Positions 11,240-22,235 of a DNA stretch of 64,000 nt are shown in pieces. Source of the DNA: Girardinichthys multiradiatus. Taxonomy: Eukaryota > Chordata > Actinopteri > Cyprinodontiformes > Goodeidae. The stretch covers positions 5,167,163 through 5,231,162 of the forward strand of contig NC_061811.1 of assembly GCF_021462225.1 (NCBI RefSeq), read 5' to 3'. Made by a program: the position numbers and the translations under genes. The notes under the pieces were generated by a model, which saw only the letters and a list, made by a program, of their open reading frames with translations, did not search any database and was not told the origin of the DNA. The number at the start of each line of letters is the position of its first letter. Positions within the stretch are counted from its first letter, which is position 1.

Positions 11240-11900
11240 TGCTCTCTATGTGAAAGAAAGGCAAAATGTTAATGGCAGTAGGAGCTCCTTTAGTGGTTTC
11301 ATCTAAGAGAGAAACACAGTCAAGCAGATGAACTCTGAGCCAGTTTTCAAGTCTAGAGGATGAAAAGAGCACATGTAGTTAGTCATAGTAGAAGCTCAGC
11401 CGGTTGCTATGTCTAGGAGAGAGACAGCGTTAAATGTCCCCATTTTGTGGACATACTAAAGAATTACAATAGTCCAGCCTTGATGTAAGAAATACATTGA
11501 CTTGTTTTTCAGTGTCACCCCTGGACAGGATATTTCTTATTTTGGCAATATTCCAGAAGTGAAGGAGGACATCGTAGAAACCTGTTTAATATGGGATTTA
11601 AATGACACGTCTTCATCAAATATAACACCAGCACTTTGTTACTGGTGGTAAATTTAATTCCATCCTAATGATAAGCAGTTTCTTTTTCAAAGACTCCAGT
11701 CCAAAGACAACATCTGTCTTGTCTGAATTTAGAAGCGGAAAATTCCTCCAGGTTTTTATTTCTTCAAGACAAGCCTTTAGTCTATTTTTTAGTGGTTGGA
11801 TTCATCAGGATTTATAAATAAATATAGCTGAGTGTCATCAGCATAACAGTGGAAATGTATCCCTTGCTGCCTGATAATTTTACCCATTAGAAGCATACAA
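11240..11900 (-). mobile_element. L2-like LINE relic (reverse transcriptase part)
   Basis: On the minus strand the reverse-transcriptase motif YADDTQLYLF is readable (YADD codons at 11834-11845), followed by fragments of the thumb and connection region, with stops and frameshifts. The order fits a CR1/L2-type element. Both ends are missing. Confidence 0.7.
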
Positions 11901-13365
11901 TATCTGTACACAACCCCAGCCTGTTTTTAGCAGATATTAGCCTAAAAACTCCCTAATGAGAGTCAAAGGTGGAAATGGTTTAGTTAAGACACCATGACTG
12001 CACTTTTTATATTGTAAATATTTTCAAGTAGGCAAAATGTCTGTCGGTGTCGTTGAGACATTTACTGTTCTGTTTTGCCTGCTATTTATAATACTTAAAC
12101 CCTAGGTGCCGCTAGAGCTCTGGAGGCTAGAGGTGACAGGTGTTAATCATCATCATCATCAGCTGAGAGGTTTAAGAGGGCATGCTGCCAGCACATCTTC
12201 ACCTGAGTGTTTTGCCTTTGTGATAAAGTTCCACCGGCCTACCTAGAGGTTATGCTCTTTAAAGAAAGACCAAGTCTAACACGTTTTGTCCTTGCTCCTT
12301 CTCCAGGTATTTTGCCAAGGCTTTGCCAGACCCTCACAGACAGCTGCCTTCCATAACTGGTAACCTTAAGCTCCTACCCCTTGGAACCGCCAAGCCTTAA
12401 CCTGTGTGTCCTCTAATGTTCCACTATGAACTCCATTCCGCGACCCAGCTCACCGCATGGACCAACACCTCCCTGACTCTGTTAACACCTCCCTGGCATA
12501 AATCAACCTCCGGCCATTAAAACAAACTCTCAGATTCTCACCTCTCTTCACTCTTATTTCATTCCCCTCTGCCCTTGTTCAAGGAACCCCCATCCAGATC
12601 CAGACGTCATCATCTACTTTGCATTGCAATAAATCTGTTAAACTTTGAACTCTGTCTCCTGAGAGTTTTTCATGTGTGGGTTAGAAGCTTGGCAAAAACA
12701 TGACAATTTTGCGTAACACTCCTTTAACAATATACTCTTTTGAATTTTGACATTATCGCCACTGGCAGACCTTTGGTTTAACACTGTTTTTGATTAAAAT
12801 CCAACAACCATGCTGTAGATTATTTTAAAAAATATGAGTTTAAACAATATCCAGAGATGTGGAGCTCTGACCTGTAATTACCACTTTCAATATGTGGGTA
12901 TAAGGCTAATCTGCTTTTACTGCCTGTCAATTTCAGATTTCATTTTAAAGATTTACTGTTTGAAGATTCATGGACATCATGAAGAGGGGCATGGAGTTAG
13001 TTGGGTTTAACAGTTGAAGGATGCGGGATGGAGGAAGGTAATCCACTGTGGGTGGTGATTTTGTTCGGCTGCTCCCTGACTATCTGAACATTGGTCAGAT
13101 ATTCTGATGGTCCTGGGTGTATCAGGAGCAGATTACAGTACAGAGGAGCACATTAACCCTGTAGCAGTCTACCTCATTCTGTTAAGTTAGGATTTCACCC
13201 ACACACAGCGCCTTAAAATAAATTTTTTATTCTGTAATATCAGACTTGGTGAAAGTCTTTTTTTGTTTTTTTTTTTCTGAGATGTACTTTCATATTATAC
13301 AATGTTGTTTTGGTTGTCTTTTTTTTGGTTTTGCTCGTATAAAGCCATTCTTCTACCTGTGCAGC
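11901..13365. other. Intergenic, no gene seen
   Basis: About 12060-12710 looks like a transcribed repeat (CT-rich stretch, then GCAATAAATCTGTTAAACTTTG and an ACATGAC end), possibly the 3' end or LTR of a retroelement, but I cannot assign it. The rest shows nothing. Confidence 0.3.
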
Positions 13366-13378
13366 ACTTTGATGAACA

Positions 13379-13480
13379 GTCAGTCATTTTCTATACCGCT
13401 TCTCCCATAGTGGGTCGCGGGGAAACTGGTGCCTATCTCCAGCAGTCAATGGCCGGGAGGCGGGGTACACCCTGGACAGG
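13379..13480 (-). repeat. 5'-truncated SINE copy with 13-bp target duplication
   Basis: This 102-bp 3' part of the SINE family seen at 1977-2339 is flanked by perfect copies of ACTTTGATGAACA (13366-13378 and 13481-13493). The truncation plus duplication is the classic footprint of aborted reverse transcription at the target. Confidence 0.85.
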
Positions 13481-13838
13481 ACTTTGATGAACACTCATTT
13501 TGAAACGTGCTTTTAAATCAATATGATTCAACTTGACAATTGAATATGGGGGATATTTCCTGTTGCCTTTGTGTTTGTGTACCCTGAAGCATTAATATTC
13601 ATTCATTAAATGTATTGCACATAGGTAGTGGAGCGTGATAACCTTCAGAAATTTGAAAGAGGTATAAGTGAAGTGAAATTATCTGTCAAAACTATCTGTG
13701 AAGCACAGACTTCTTGCAGGTAAACATGTAAACAGAAATTGTTATGTTGCTGTTTTCCTCCTCTTGTTATGGTCAGTCTGAAGGTTTTGTGCATCTGCAG
13801 TGTTAAATAAAAACAGCCAGATCAGCTGTAAAACATAA

Positions 13839-13873
13839 TTTATTTTTGTGTGTTGTATCCATCAATGTTTATT
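13839..13873 (-). promoter_or_regulatory. colec11: Candidate colec11 polyadenylation signals
   Basis: Two AATAAA hexamers on the minus strand (13868-13873 and 13839-13844) lie about 470-500 nt past the colec11 stop codon, giving a plausible 3' UTR. Which is used cannot be told from sequence. Confidence 0.45.
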
Positions 13874-14341
13874 GTACAGCAACCTGCACATTTCTTACCA
13901 TGTTGAATATAAATGCTGAATGCATGCTGCTTTCTTTTTGATTAAAAGCACTCAGCCGGAACCAAAATGTGTTTTTTAATTGGATATTTTTCCACACAAT
14001 CTATAGCCCTCTGCTTATTTGCCCTATTTGTCAATGAGACTTTTACAGGATATTTGCATACCATGAAAACTCAATACAATGGCATGTAGCTGCAAATGTT
14101 AAAGAATTGCAGAATATGGTACTGAGGATATGATTAGAATAAGAAGAATTTAAAACAAACTTCAAGATCCTGCAAGCTCAGAAAATAATTAGCTTGTTAA
14201 ATCCATAATAAAACAGAACATCCTTTTGTTTTGTACAACTTGCATGTTGTTTTCTTTATATTTACAGGAAGCATGATCTCAAACAGTACATCAAGTTGTG
14301 CCTGGTTTTATCCACATTCTCTCTCACTTTGTTGATCAAAA

Positions 14342-14733
14342 TCACACAGAGTCTTTATCAAATTCACAAATGAAGAACATGGTGGGATGGCACGCCACAT
14401 CAGTCCACTCCCCAGACGCCACCATCTCAGTACAGTCCTCATCATCATAGGCGTTGTTGGGCTCCCCTTTTCTCCACTTGCTGAAGGTTGTCATGGGAGA
14501 GCGGTCCACGTAGGTGAAAACGCCTTCACGGTCCAGGTCGTGAATGCCAATGTAGACTCTGCTCAGGCCTGCTTCTGTTATGTACCCTGCAATAGCTGCG
14601 TTAGCTCCGTCATCCTTCGGCATGGCCAGATGCCCTCCCCTCACCTGGCAGTAAGCCTCTGCGTCGGTGTAGCGCTTCTCCTCCTTCACCAACAGATAGA
14701 CCTTACTGTCTGTCTCTTTTATGCCTGCAACAG
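14342..14733 (-). CDS. colec11: colec11 last exon (C-type lectin domain)
   Basis: 392 bp from acceptor CCTGCAG to the TGA stop. It encodes [20 protein letters not shown], then the full carbohydrate-recognition domain: [11 protein letters not shown] (EPN, mannose/fucose-type), EWTDVAC and the FFICEF end, with the conserved cysteines in place. The plus-strand open frame over 14387-14788 is antisense shadow. Confidence 0.93.
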
Positions 14734-17700
14734 CTGCAGGGGAGGGCAGTGCTGTAAAATGAGCACTTCATTTTCTATGAATTTCTAATTGACATGCCCA
14801 CCAATTGTAGTTGGACGAGCAGTTATTATGTTTAATGACAAATATATGTAACAATGTGTTTGTGTGAAGAATGTGTGGAGTATACCATTTTTAATGAAGT
14901 TCAGTTCTGAGGACAGCTGGGCCACAACAATGTCCATTTCTCCAATCATCTTTCTCATTGGTGTGCACTCACATGGGACACCTGATAGGGAAAAAAGAGG
15001 GGGATTATCACACTGGGACTTTATTCATTTTCAGCAAATATGTCTGTCTAACCCTGTAGTAATGAATTTAGCAAACTGAATAAAATAGCTTCATATCTCA
15101 CCTGGTTCTCCGTTAGGGCCTCTTGGACCAGGGTCACCCATGTCGCCCTTAACCCCTCAGATAAAAAGATCATTTTTTCAGCAAGAGGAATGCTTTACAA
15201 AACTAATATATTATTGAACAGGTAGGCATAATATTCATCTCAAATACAGTGTAAGTCAGAAGTTTAAATACACTTATTGTCAGCATGAATATCATATTAG
15301 TGGCGCATATAAGGCATTGTTTTTTCTATTGTGGAATAATAATTCAAAATCCAACCATGATGAATTTTAAAAACAAGAAGTTTATGCAGATTTTCTCCGC
15401 ACAGTGTTAAAAAAATACATGCAGGCCTAAATTTAGACATTCACACAGACTGTTTGGATATTTGACCACTATTCTTTGCAGAATTGGACTTAATTCAATT
15501 TAGTTGGTTTTGTGACACAGATCTGCTTTAATCAAACAGATTTCTTGTATGGTTGAAGTTTAAGTTATACCAGAAGTTGGAGGAACTTCAGGAACCGCCA
15601 AAGCTTAGGTCTACCTTAAACTGGAAGATGCTAGGACACTACTGTTATTGTCCACAGTGACTGAGTTTAACATCACTGCTGACTAAGAGGGTATAAACCA
15701 AAAAAATAAGTCCGGCTAAAATCAGCACCTTCAAACTGTTGTCAATGCCCCATGTGTACAAGACAAATCCATTCAGGCATGGTTGATATGAACCTAAAAT
15801 GTTATCATGATTTTTAATAGGATCTATAATCAAATGAGGATAAAACTGAATATTAATGTTACTTAAATTGTTGTCTACTACTTATAGTACACCAGTTACG
15901 TTACGTTCTGCACATTTTGTGCTAAACACAATAACTACATCAAACTGTCAGTCAGTCAGTCATTTTCTACCGCTTATTCCATAGTGGGTCGCGGGAGAGC
16001 TGGTGCCTATCTCCAGCAGTCTATGGGCGAAAGGCAGGGTACACCCTGGACAAGTCACCAGTCCATCGCAGGGCAACACACAAACAACCACGCACACACT
16101 CATTCATACACATAAGGGCAATTTAGAGAGACCAATTAACCTAACAGGCATGTCTTTGGACTGTGGGAGGAAGCCGGATATATTGGCCGGATATAAGCAT
16201 ATTGGACCATATTGTCCAATATGTTTATATTTATTGATGCTCTTATGGAACCAACAGTGGAAAACAAATGTCAAAAAGCAAAGAAACAATCGTAACCACA
16301 CCATCAGTCTTTAGGATGATAAATCACCATTCTTACCACAATAATTTTTGACCATTTAGGATAAACGAAATGCTAGTGGCTGGGGTGGGTTTGCTTGTTG
16401 CCGCCCAGTTCAGCCGTCTCGTGTTGGGGTTTACCCCAGTGGATGAGAGGGTTGCATCCCTGCGCCTTCGGGTTGGGGACAGGTCTCTGACTGTAGCTTC
16501 GGCCTACGGGCTGAGCGGTAGTGGTCAGTACCTGGCCAGTACCTGGCCTTCTTGGTGTCCCTGTCGGGGGTGCTGGATAGTGCCCCTCCCGGGGACTCCA
16601 TTATTTTGCTGGGGGACTTCAACGCCCACGTGGGAAACGACAGTGACACCTGGAGAGGTGTGATCGGAAGGAATGGCCTCCCCAATCTGAATCCGAGTGA
16701 TGTTTCGTTATTGGACTTCTGTGCCAGTTACGGATTGTCCATAATGAACACAATGTTCAAACATAAGGGTGTGCATCAGTACACTTGGCACCAGGACACC
16801 CTAGGCAGGAGGTCAATGATCGACTTTGTTGTTGTATCGTCAGACCTTCGGCCGCATGTTTTGGACACTCTGGTGAAGAGAGGGGCTGAGCTGTCCACTG
16901 ATCACCACCTGGTGGCAAGTTGGATCCACTGGAAGAGGAGAACGCCGGACAGACTTGGCAGGCCCAAGCGCCTAGTGAAGGTCTGCTGGGAATGTCTGGC
17001 AGTCTGGCAGTGGGACTCCTGAGGCGGCTGACGGGTACCGTGGGGCCAAGCGTGCCGCGGCCCAGGCTGTGGCAGAGGCAAAAACTCAGGCCTGGGAGGA
17101 GTTCGGTGAGGCCATGGAGAAGGACTACCGGTTGGCCTCAAAGTGATTCTGACAAACTGTCCGGCGCCTCAGGAGGGGGAAGCAGTGCTTCACCAACACT
17201 GTTTACATTGGTGGTGGAAGGCTGCTGACCTTGACAGGGGACATTATCAGGCGGTGGATGGAGTACTTCGAGGATCTCCTCAATCCTGCCATCACGCATT
17301 CCCTGGTGGAAACAGAGGCTGTGGACTTGGGGTTGGACTCTTTCATCACCCAGGCTGAAGTCACCGAGGTGATTAAAAAGCTCTACGGTGGCAGGGCTTC
17401 GGGGGTGGATGAGATCCGCCCTGAGTACCTCAAGTCTCTGGATGTTGTGGAGCTGTCATGTTGACACGCCTCTTCAACATTGCGTGGCGGTCGGGGACAG
17501 TGCCTCTGGACTGGCAGACATAAGAAGGGTGACTGGATGGTGTGTTCCAACTATAGGGGAATCACACTCCTCAGCCTTCCTGGTAAGGCCTACGCCAGGG
17601 TATTGGAGAGGACTGCCCAGCCGATAGTCGAACCTCGGCGTCAGGAGGAGCAGTTTGGTTTTCGTCCCGACCTTGGACCACTGGACCAGCTCTATACTCT

Positions 17701-19951
17701 CTGCAGGATACTCGAGGGATCATGGGAGTTTGCCCAACAGGTCCACATGTGTTTTGTGGAGGTGTTCCAGGCACATCCCACCAGGAGGAGGCCCAGGGGA
17801 CGGCCCAGGACACGCTGGAGGGACTATGTCTCTCCGCTGGCCTGGGAACACCTTGGGCTCCCCCCGGAGGAGCTGGAGGAGGTGTCTGGGGAGAGGGACG
17901 TCTGGATGTCTCTGCTGAGTCTGCTGCCCCAGCGACCCGGTCCCGGATAAAGTGGAGTACGACAAGTACGATGAGTACAGAAAGCTAGTTATCAATCCCT
18001 GATACCTTCAAGAGGAAAGTTTTATGAGCAGACAAGATGAAGATGGAGCTGTTTGGCCACATTGACCAGAAAAATATTTGTTAAAATCAATATAAGGTTT
18101 TCAAACCTATGAACAGATTATCAGCTGCCATGTATGGCAGTTTTATGATGGGGGTTTCTTTGTTGCCATTCATACTGGTGCATTGCATCCCGCCAACATG
18201 TGTGTGTGGGCTCCGTATGCTGCAACTGAAATGGGTCTCAGGGAATTATGTCAAAAATTGGCAACATATCAAGGTCCTGCTTGTTACCCAGAGTTATCCT
18301 GCACCAAAGTTCTATGGGAAAATAGCACGTGATCATAAGGAAACCTGCAGACAATTCCATGTGGATAGTAAATGGGTCTTAGAAGGGATTGTTGACTGGG
18401 GAGTGAGTGGAATAACTGAAGATTAATTATTATGTCCAAATTCACTTCAAATCAAAAACAAGACAATTGAAACTCTGACATTATTAAGTTTTCCGAAACA
18501 TAATGATCCCAATCTGATTTCCAGACTGGTTTTGGAATGGCTAAAGCTTCTGGATGGCCATGACTTCAACCATACTGAAAATTTATGAACTATGCTTGAA
18601 AGCTGGGACTGTACCAGGATACTAACCAGTTTAAATAAGTTACACCAGCTCTGACAAGAAGGGTGTCTAAATATCCAGAATCATATCCGTGGCTTATTTA
18701 TGGCGACAAATGTCATGTGTTTTCTCAACAGCTAGCTATGGGAGACTTATCCAGATATTAGTGGATGTTGTGGAACCTCTCTAGATTATGATAGACCATC
18801 CAGCTCATCCTCTTCATAACACTGTAATACAACAACAGTGGCTTCAGTCAGAGGCTTCTTCAGATTCACTATAATCCAGACCAATAAGGAGATCCTCACC
18901 AGGAGATCCTCACTGCCCACAGCCATCACCATCTATAATGACTCTTTTAAGTTACTTGTATAGTTTGAATTACAAGGAAATTTAATTGCCTTCAGGGTTC
19001 ATAAAGTATAGTTGAATTGAATTAAATTAAATTAATGTAATTGAGCCTGTATGTATTATTTGAACTCTGTGTGGTTTAGAGGGAACCATGTGATGAGTTT
19101 ATGTAACCTTCTGACCAGCACTATAATTGTGCTACCTTTTATTCCACTTGGGCCGAATTTTCCGTGACGTCCCATAATTCCTTTTTGTCCTTTAAGTCCA
19201 AGTTGTCCTGGAAAAGCAGCCCTTTTTAAAGACATTCCAAACTTTTTAAAAAGCCACTCATTTCCAATTACTTTATTTATTTATTATAGTTCTACTTTAA
19301 AAATGTTTGTTGTAATCTTCTAAACCATAATATATTTAAATCATGCAGTGTTACAATCTGAAAACATCCTTCACTCTTCATTAATCACTCCGGTAAACAC
19401 TTGTCCATAAGCTTGCATTCCACAAACTGTTCCTCCTCCAACTTTTCACCCAAATGTAAACACATGGGGATCTCTGGCTGGTCTGTAAGCAACTTGACAG
19501 GACATTATCAGCACAAGAAATGTGATCTTTGCTCAGTAACTGCTGCTTCCCTTAAAATTTAGAAGAGAGGCTTTAGGGAGACAACTTGAGCCTACAAAAT
19601 TAAACTTCAGAAAGCAACATGAAGGTTTACCGTTCTCTCCTGGTGGGCCAACTTTTCCCGGTCTGCCAGGTGCTCCTTTTTGTCCTTTTTCTCCTGGTTC
19701 TCCTTTAGCAGCAGAAAATCAAAATCAAACCAGACATATTTCACTTTCACCCTTAATATGTTTAATGTGTTGAGAAGATTAGTAAGACATCATGCACAGT
19801 GTGATGACATGCCTTTGAGTCCAGGGACAAGGATCTGAATTGTACACGAGTCTTCTGCCACTTGTTGTCCATATAAGATCTGCACTTGCAATAAACTCAT
19901 CATCATCACAGATATCAGAATCATATGGAGTAAAAGTTTCCATCCTGCCAT
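14342..19951 (-). CDS. colec11: colec11, collectin-11 (CL-K1), complete
   Basis: Six coding exons (19813-19951, 19631-19702, 19136-19207, 15102-15155, 14886-14981, 14342-14733) join without a break into 274 residues; human COLEC11 is about 271. In order: hydrophobic signal peptide (about 1-30), a short Cys-containing N-terminal segment, Gly-X-Y collagen stalk (three exons of 72, 72 and 54 bp), an alpha-helical neck (RKMIGEMD...SELNFIKN) and a C-type lectin domain with the EPN sugar-specificity motif and the WTD counterpart of the calcium-binding WND. The product is a secreted pattern-recognition lectin that binds microbial sugars and activates complement through MASPs. Neck and lectin motifs and linkage to a DCDC2C-type gene favour colec11 over colec10. 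Intron 1 after the signal exon appears to use a GC donor. Confidence 0.92.
14886..14981 (-). CDS. colec11: colec11 neck exon
   Basis: 96 bp, phase-matched on both sides (acceptor TATCAG, donor GTATAC). It encodes a CxC-containing start (PCEC) followed by the trimerising helical neck MRKMIGEMD...LNFIKN. Confidence 0.9.
15102..15155 (-). CDS. colec11: colec11 collagen exon 3 (54 bp)
   Basis: Exactly 54 bp, a classic collagen exon size, encoding Gly-X-Y triplets [15 protein letters not shown]. Donor GTGAGA; acceptor ATCTGAG is somewhat weak but phase and size are exact. Confidence 0.88.
15247..15650. mobile_element. Sleeping-Beauty-type Tc1 relic, left part
   Basis: AGTCAGAAGTTTAAATACAC at about 15258 resembles the AGTTTACATACACT terminal motif of SB-type Tc1 elements. 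The following sequence is a decayed transposase region. The element resumes at about 18010 after SINE and LINE insertions. Confidence 0.55.
15949..16190 (-). repeat. 5'-truncated SINE copy inside Tc1 relic
   Basis: GTCAGTCAGTCAGTC tail joined to the same body as the 1977-2339 SINE. It breaks off at AGGAAGCCGGATAT before the tRNA-like head. No clear target duplication was found. Confidence 0.75.
16370..17990 (+). mobile_element. RTE-like LINE, internally deleted copy
   Basis: Same family as 59193-62500. It starts inside the apurinic-type endonuclease ([37 protein letters not shown]) and includes the linker and reverse-transcriptase N part ([32 protein letters not shown]). It jumps from the fingers region (AQQVHMCF, about 17750) straight to the C-terminal tail ([18 protein letters not shown]), so the FADD catalytic core is absent. 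A second deletion lies near 17010-17020. The 3' end is GATAAAGTGGAGTACGACA with a GAGTAC-like tail. Dead, frameshifted. Confidence 0.85.
18010..18720 (+). pseudogene. Sleeping-Beauty-type Tc1 relic, right part
   Basis: From AGCAGACAAGATGAAGATGG through the H-G-G-G-S-like middle and the distal TTACACCAGCTCTGACAAG stretch, the order follows an SB-type transposase C-terminal half, with many stops. It appears continuous with 15247-15650 once the SINE and LINE are removed. Confidence 0.55.
19136..19207 (-). CDS. colec11: colec11 collagen exon 2 (72 bp)
   Basis: Exactly 72 bp with Gly-X-Y triplets including [20 protein letters not shown]. Acceptor TTTTCCAG, donor GTAGCA. GRHGK also occurs in human COLEC11. 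Confidence 0.9.
19631..19702 (-). CDS. colec11: colec11 collagen exon 1 (72 bp)
   Basis: 72 bp of Gly-X-Y repeats ([20 protein letters not shown]). Acceptor CTAAAG, donor GTAAAC. It joins the signal-peptide exon through a split Gly codon. Confidence 0.9.
19807..19812 (-). promoter_or_regulatory. colec11: Non-canonical GC splice donor (GCATGT)
   Basis: The only exon end that keeps the Gly-X-Y frame (LVPGLK plus split Gly) is AAAG followed by GCATGT. The nearby GT would shift the frame. The partner acceptor is CTAAAG, so this would be a GC-AG intron. Confidence 0.7.
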
Positions 19952-19980
19952 TCTTCTACATGGACTGGGTGGTGCGTCTA
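19813..19980 (-). CDS. colec11: colec11 signal-peptide exon (CDS 19813-19951)
   Basis: Acceptor GTTCTTCAG precedes 19980. There are 29 nt of 5' UTR, then the ATG at 19949-19951 and 46 codons plus 1 nt. A basic start (MAGWK) and hydrophobic core ([16 protein letters not shown]) form a signal peptide; [14 protein letters not shown] follows, as in COLEC11. No other upstream ATG gives a secreted product. Confidence 0.85.
19956..19961 (-). promoter_or_regulatory. colec11: Start-stop element (ATG TAG) in colec11 5' UTR
   Basis: On the minus strand the leader reads CCATGTAGAAGAATGG: an ATG followed directly by a stop codon, 4 nt before the main ATG. Such minimal uORFs can stall or delay initiating ribosomes; function here is inferred. 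Confidence 0.5.
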
Positions 19981-20243
19981 CTGAAGAACATGATCAGAAA
20001 ATACCAGGTTAGAGGAAGAAAGCAGTATCTCAAATCTAAAATATTGAAGTTTAGATTAAACATTATTAATGGTCTTGAAACAAGACAATTTCCTTTAGCA
20101 GGTTCATATCATGATATAGAGCCAGATCCATGTTTCCATATTTTTATATGCAGAGACCAAACACATGATTTGCTTTGTAGTAAAAAATACAAATAAAATA
20201 CATTTTTAAGTTCCACCGTCTTCTAGAATAATGCAATGCTTAC

Positions 20244-20349
20244 CCTGAAAAGTATTTTGTAGACTGGACAGGTTGTTCCAGCTTCCCAAGATCTGCAGGA
20301 GCTTTGATTGCTGGCGGTGCTACTGAAAAGTATTCCTGTTCCTCCTACG

Positions 20350-20350
<1 letters not shown>
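20244..20350 (-). other. colec11: Putative colec11 upstream 5' UTR exon
   Basis: A donor-like site TTCAGG followed by GTAAGC (20238-20243, minus) lies about 260 bp upstream of the signal-peptide exon acceptor. The 5' boundary and promoter are not defined; a GT microsatellite sits immediately upstream. Confidence 0.3.

Positions 20351-20351
<1 letters not shown>

Positions 20352-20413
<62 letters not shown>
20352..20413. repeat. (GT)n microsatellite
   Basis: About 31 uninterrupted GT units just upstream of the likely colec11 5' end. Confidence 0.97.
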
Positions 20414-20416
<3 letters not shown>

Positions 20417-20984
20417 TGATAGGACAGTTATAAACAGTTCACAGATAAAGTCCTGAAGCATTTGGGGCCCCTGCAGATAATTGGCTGAGAAAGAAGTCTG
20501 TGATGGATGTCAGTGAAGTCTGATAAATACACAGACTCAGTGTAATCACATTTTTTATTGTTCTTAATTAGTCACATAGACCTTTACATACAACAGAGCG
20601 TCGTATGACTTTAACAGTGTCTGGCTTTGTTTAGGGGCTTAAATTCTGTCAAGAAATTAAAATGCTATATCAGTTTCCTGTGCAATTTAGTGTAGATGTT
20701 TGCTCATTTAACAATGTTTTAAATAATTTTAACAAAAATGTGCATCATCATTTATACATTAGCTAACAATTTGTCAAAATTACCATTTTTTACAAACTGA
20801 TTATATATTTTTTTTAAAACCTTGTAAAAAACTATTGTTTTATTGAGGTAGTTCATGCTGAAAAAAACTAAAATTAAGTTAAATTCCCTGTTTTATGCAC
20901 AGGTAAACCTTCATAAATTAGAAGATAATTGAAAAGGTAATTCATTTCACTAATTCAGTGCAAAAAGCAAAACTCAGATATAGA

Positions 20985-21545
20985 TTCATTACCCACAGAG
21001 TGATATATTTTAAGAGATTATTTGTGTTTATTTTGATGATTATGGTTTACAGCTAATAAAAAGAAAATAATTTTTCAGAAAATTTGAGTCTTACATCAGA
21101 CGACAAACAAGTTTTTTGGTTCTACTGAACAGTATGTCCATTTAATGTACAGTATCAGAACTCAGTTCTTGGTTGGGGCTCCTTGCTCCCTGCTGAGGTG
21201 TTCAGGAAACCCAGTTTGCTTTAATAGCAGCCTTCAGCTCATCTGAATTGTTGGTTCTGATGTCTCTCATCCAGTGCAGTGATAGCATGGTCGGTGTGGG
21301 CAGGTGCCAAATCCTGCTGGGAAATTAAATCAGCATCTCCATAAAGCTTTTCAGCAGAGAGAAGCATTAAGTGCTCTAAAACTTCCTGGTTCTTGAATCT
21401 CTGACTCCAGCTGCAGTCCATGCTTTGTTAATATTTCCCAAACTCTGAATGGGAGTTTGCTTCACAATGTGCCACCCTTTGTCCTTCCACTAAACTTTTC
21501 CATTGAAATGATTGAATTCTGGTGAGATTTTAATTCATTATGCAT
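20985..21545 (-). pseudogene. Tc1-like transposase fragment
   Basis: The minus strand reads EHLMLLSAEKLYGDADLI then QQDLAPAHT, the region around the second catalytic Asp, closely related to the intact element at 33904-35513. It is truncated and frameshifted. Confidence 0.7.
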
Positions 21546-22235
21546 ATGTAGAACCTAAACTTGCCACCAGCTGTGCAGTTTGGTTTTTAACATGTTTCTC
21601 ACCTCTACAATACGACCACTTGAGGGAGCCATAGTCCATAAATTAGGGAGTATAAACCGGTGTAATGTGCTGGCACTAATGTACAGAGGACACGTTGTAG
21701 TATCTCAACAATTTCATTGTATGTCTGTTTGTGGTGGTGCCTTTGAATCATGTGTTTAGGACTGCTTGAAGTCACTAAGCTGAACTTAAAATAGTATCAA
21801 AAAACGTAAGGCCGCTGTTCAACATGCTGTCATCTTGGGTCAGTAATCAGATACGGTCCAATGTGGGAGTATCCAGTGTTCTAATTAGATTTACAAACCC
21901 TGTGGCAGCCAGTGTTTCAGCTGTGGATTGAGTGTCTCCTTCAAAATTACCCCCAAAAGTTTCAGATTACCTGCTTTTCAAATATTCATGACTCTCAAGG
22001 CAGCAGTTGCAGTCATTTCATCAAAGGCGGTGAGGTGGTCAGGGGTTCTCCTTTCATTACTTTGCTGCAGTTTTAGACAGTGGCACCACCAAAGAGGGGT
22101 CCAGGACGGGTAGAGTCCATCTCCATACTCTTGTTGCACCAACAATAAAATCAGGACCTAAACATTAACAAAAAAATCCCTGAATTAAAATAATAAAATA
22201 ATCATAGATTCAGGCAGAATAAGGAAAAAACTATT
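21546..22235. other. Intergenic, nothing recognised
   Basis: No exon signals or clear repeats. Confidence 0.4.

Noticed and set aside
14387..14788. 133-codon plus-strand open frame
   Set aside because: Antisense to the colec11 lectin exon; no motif of its own.
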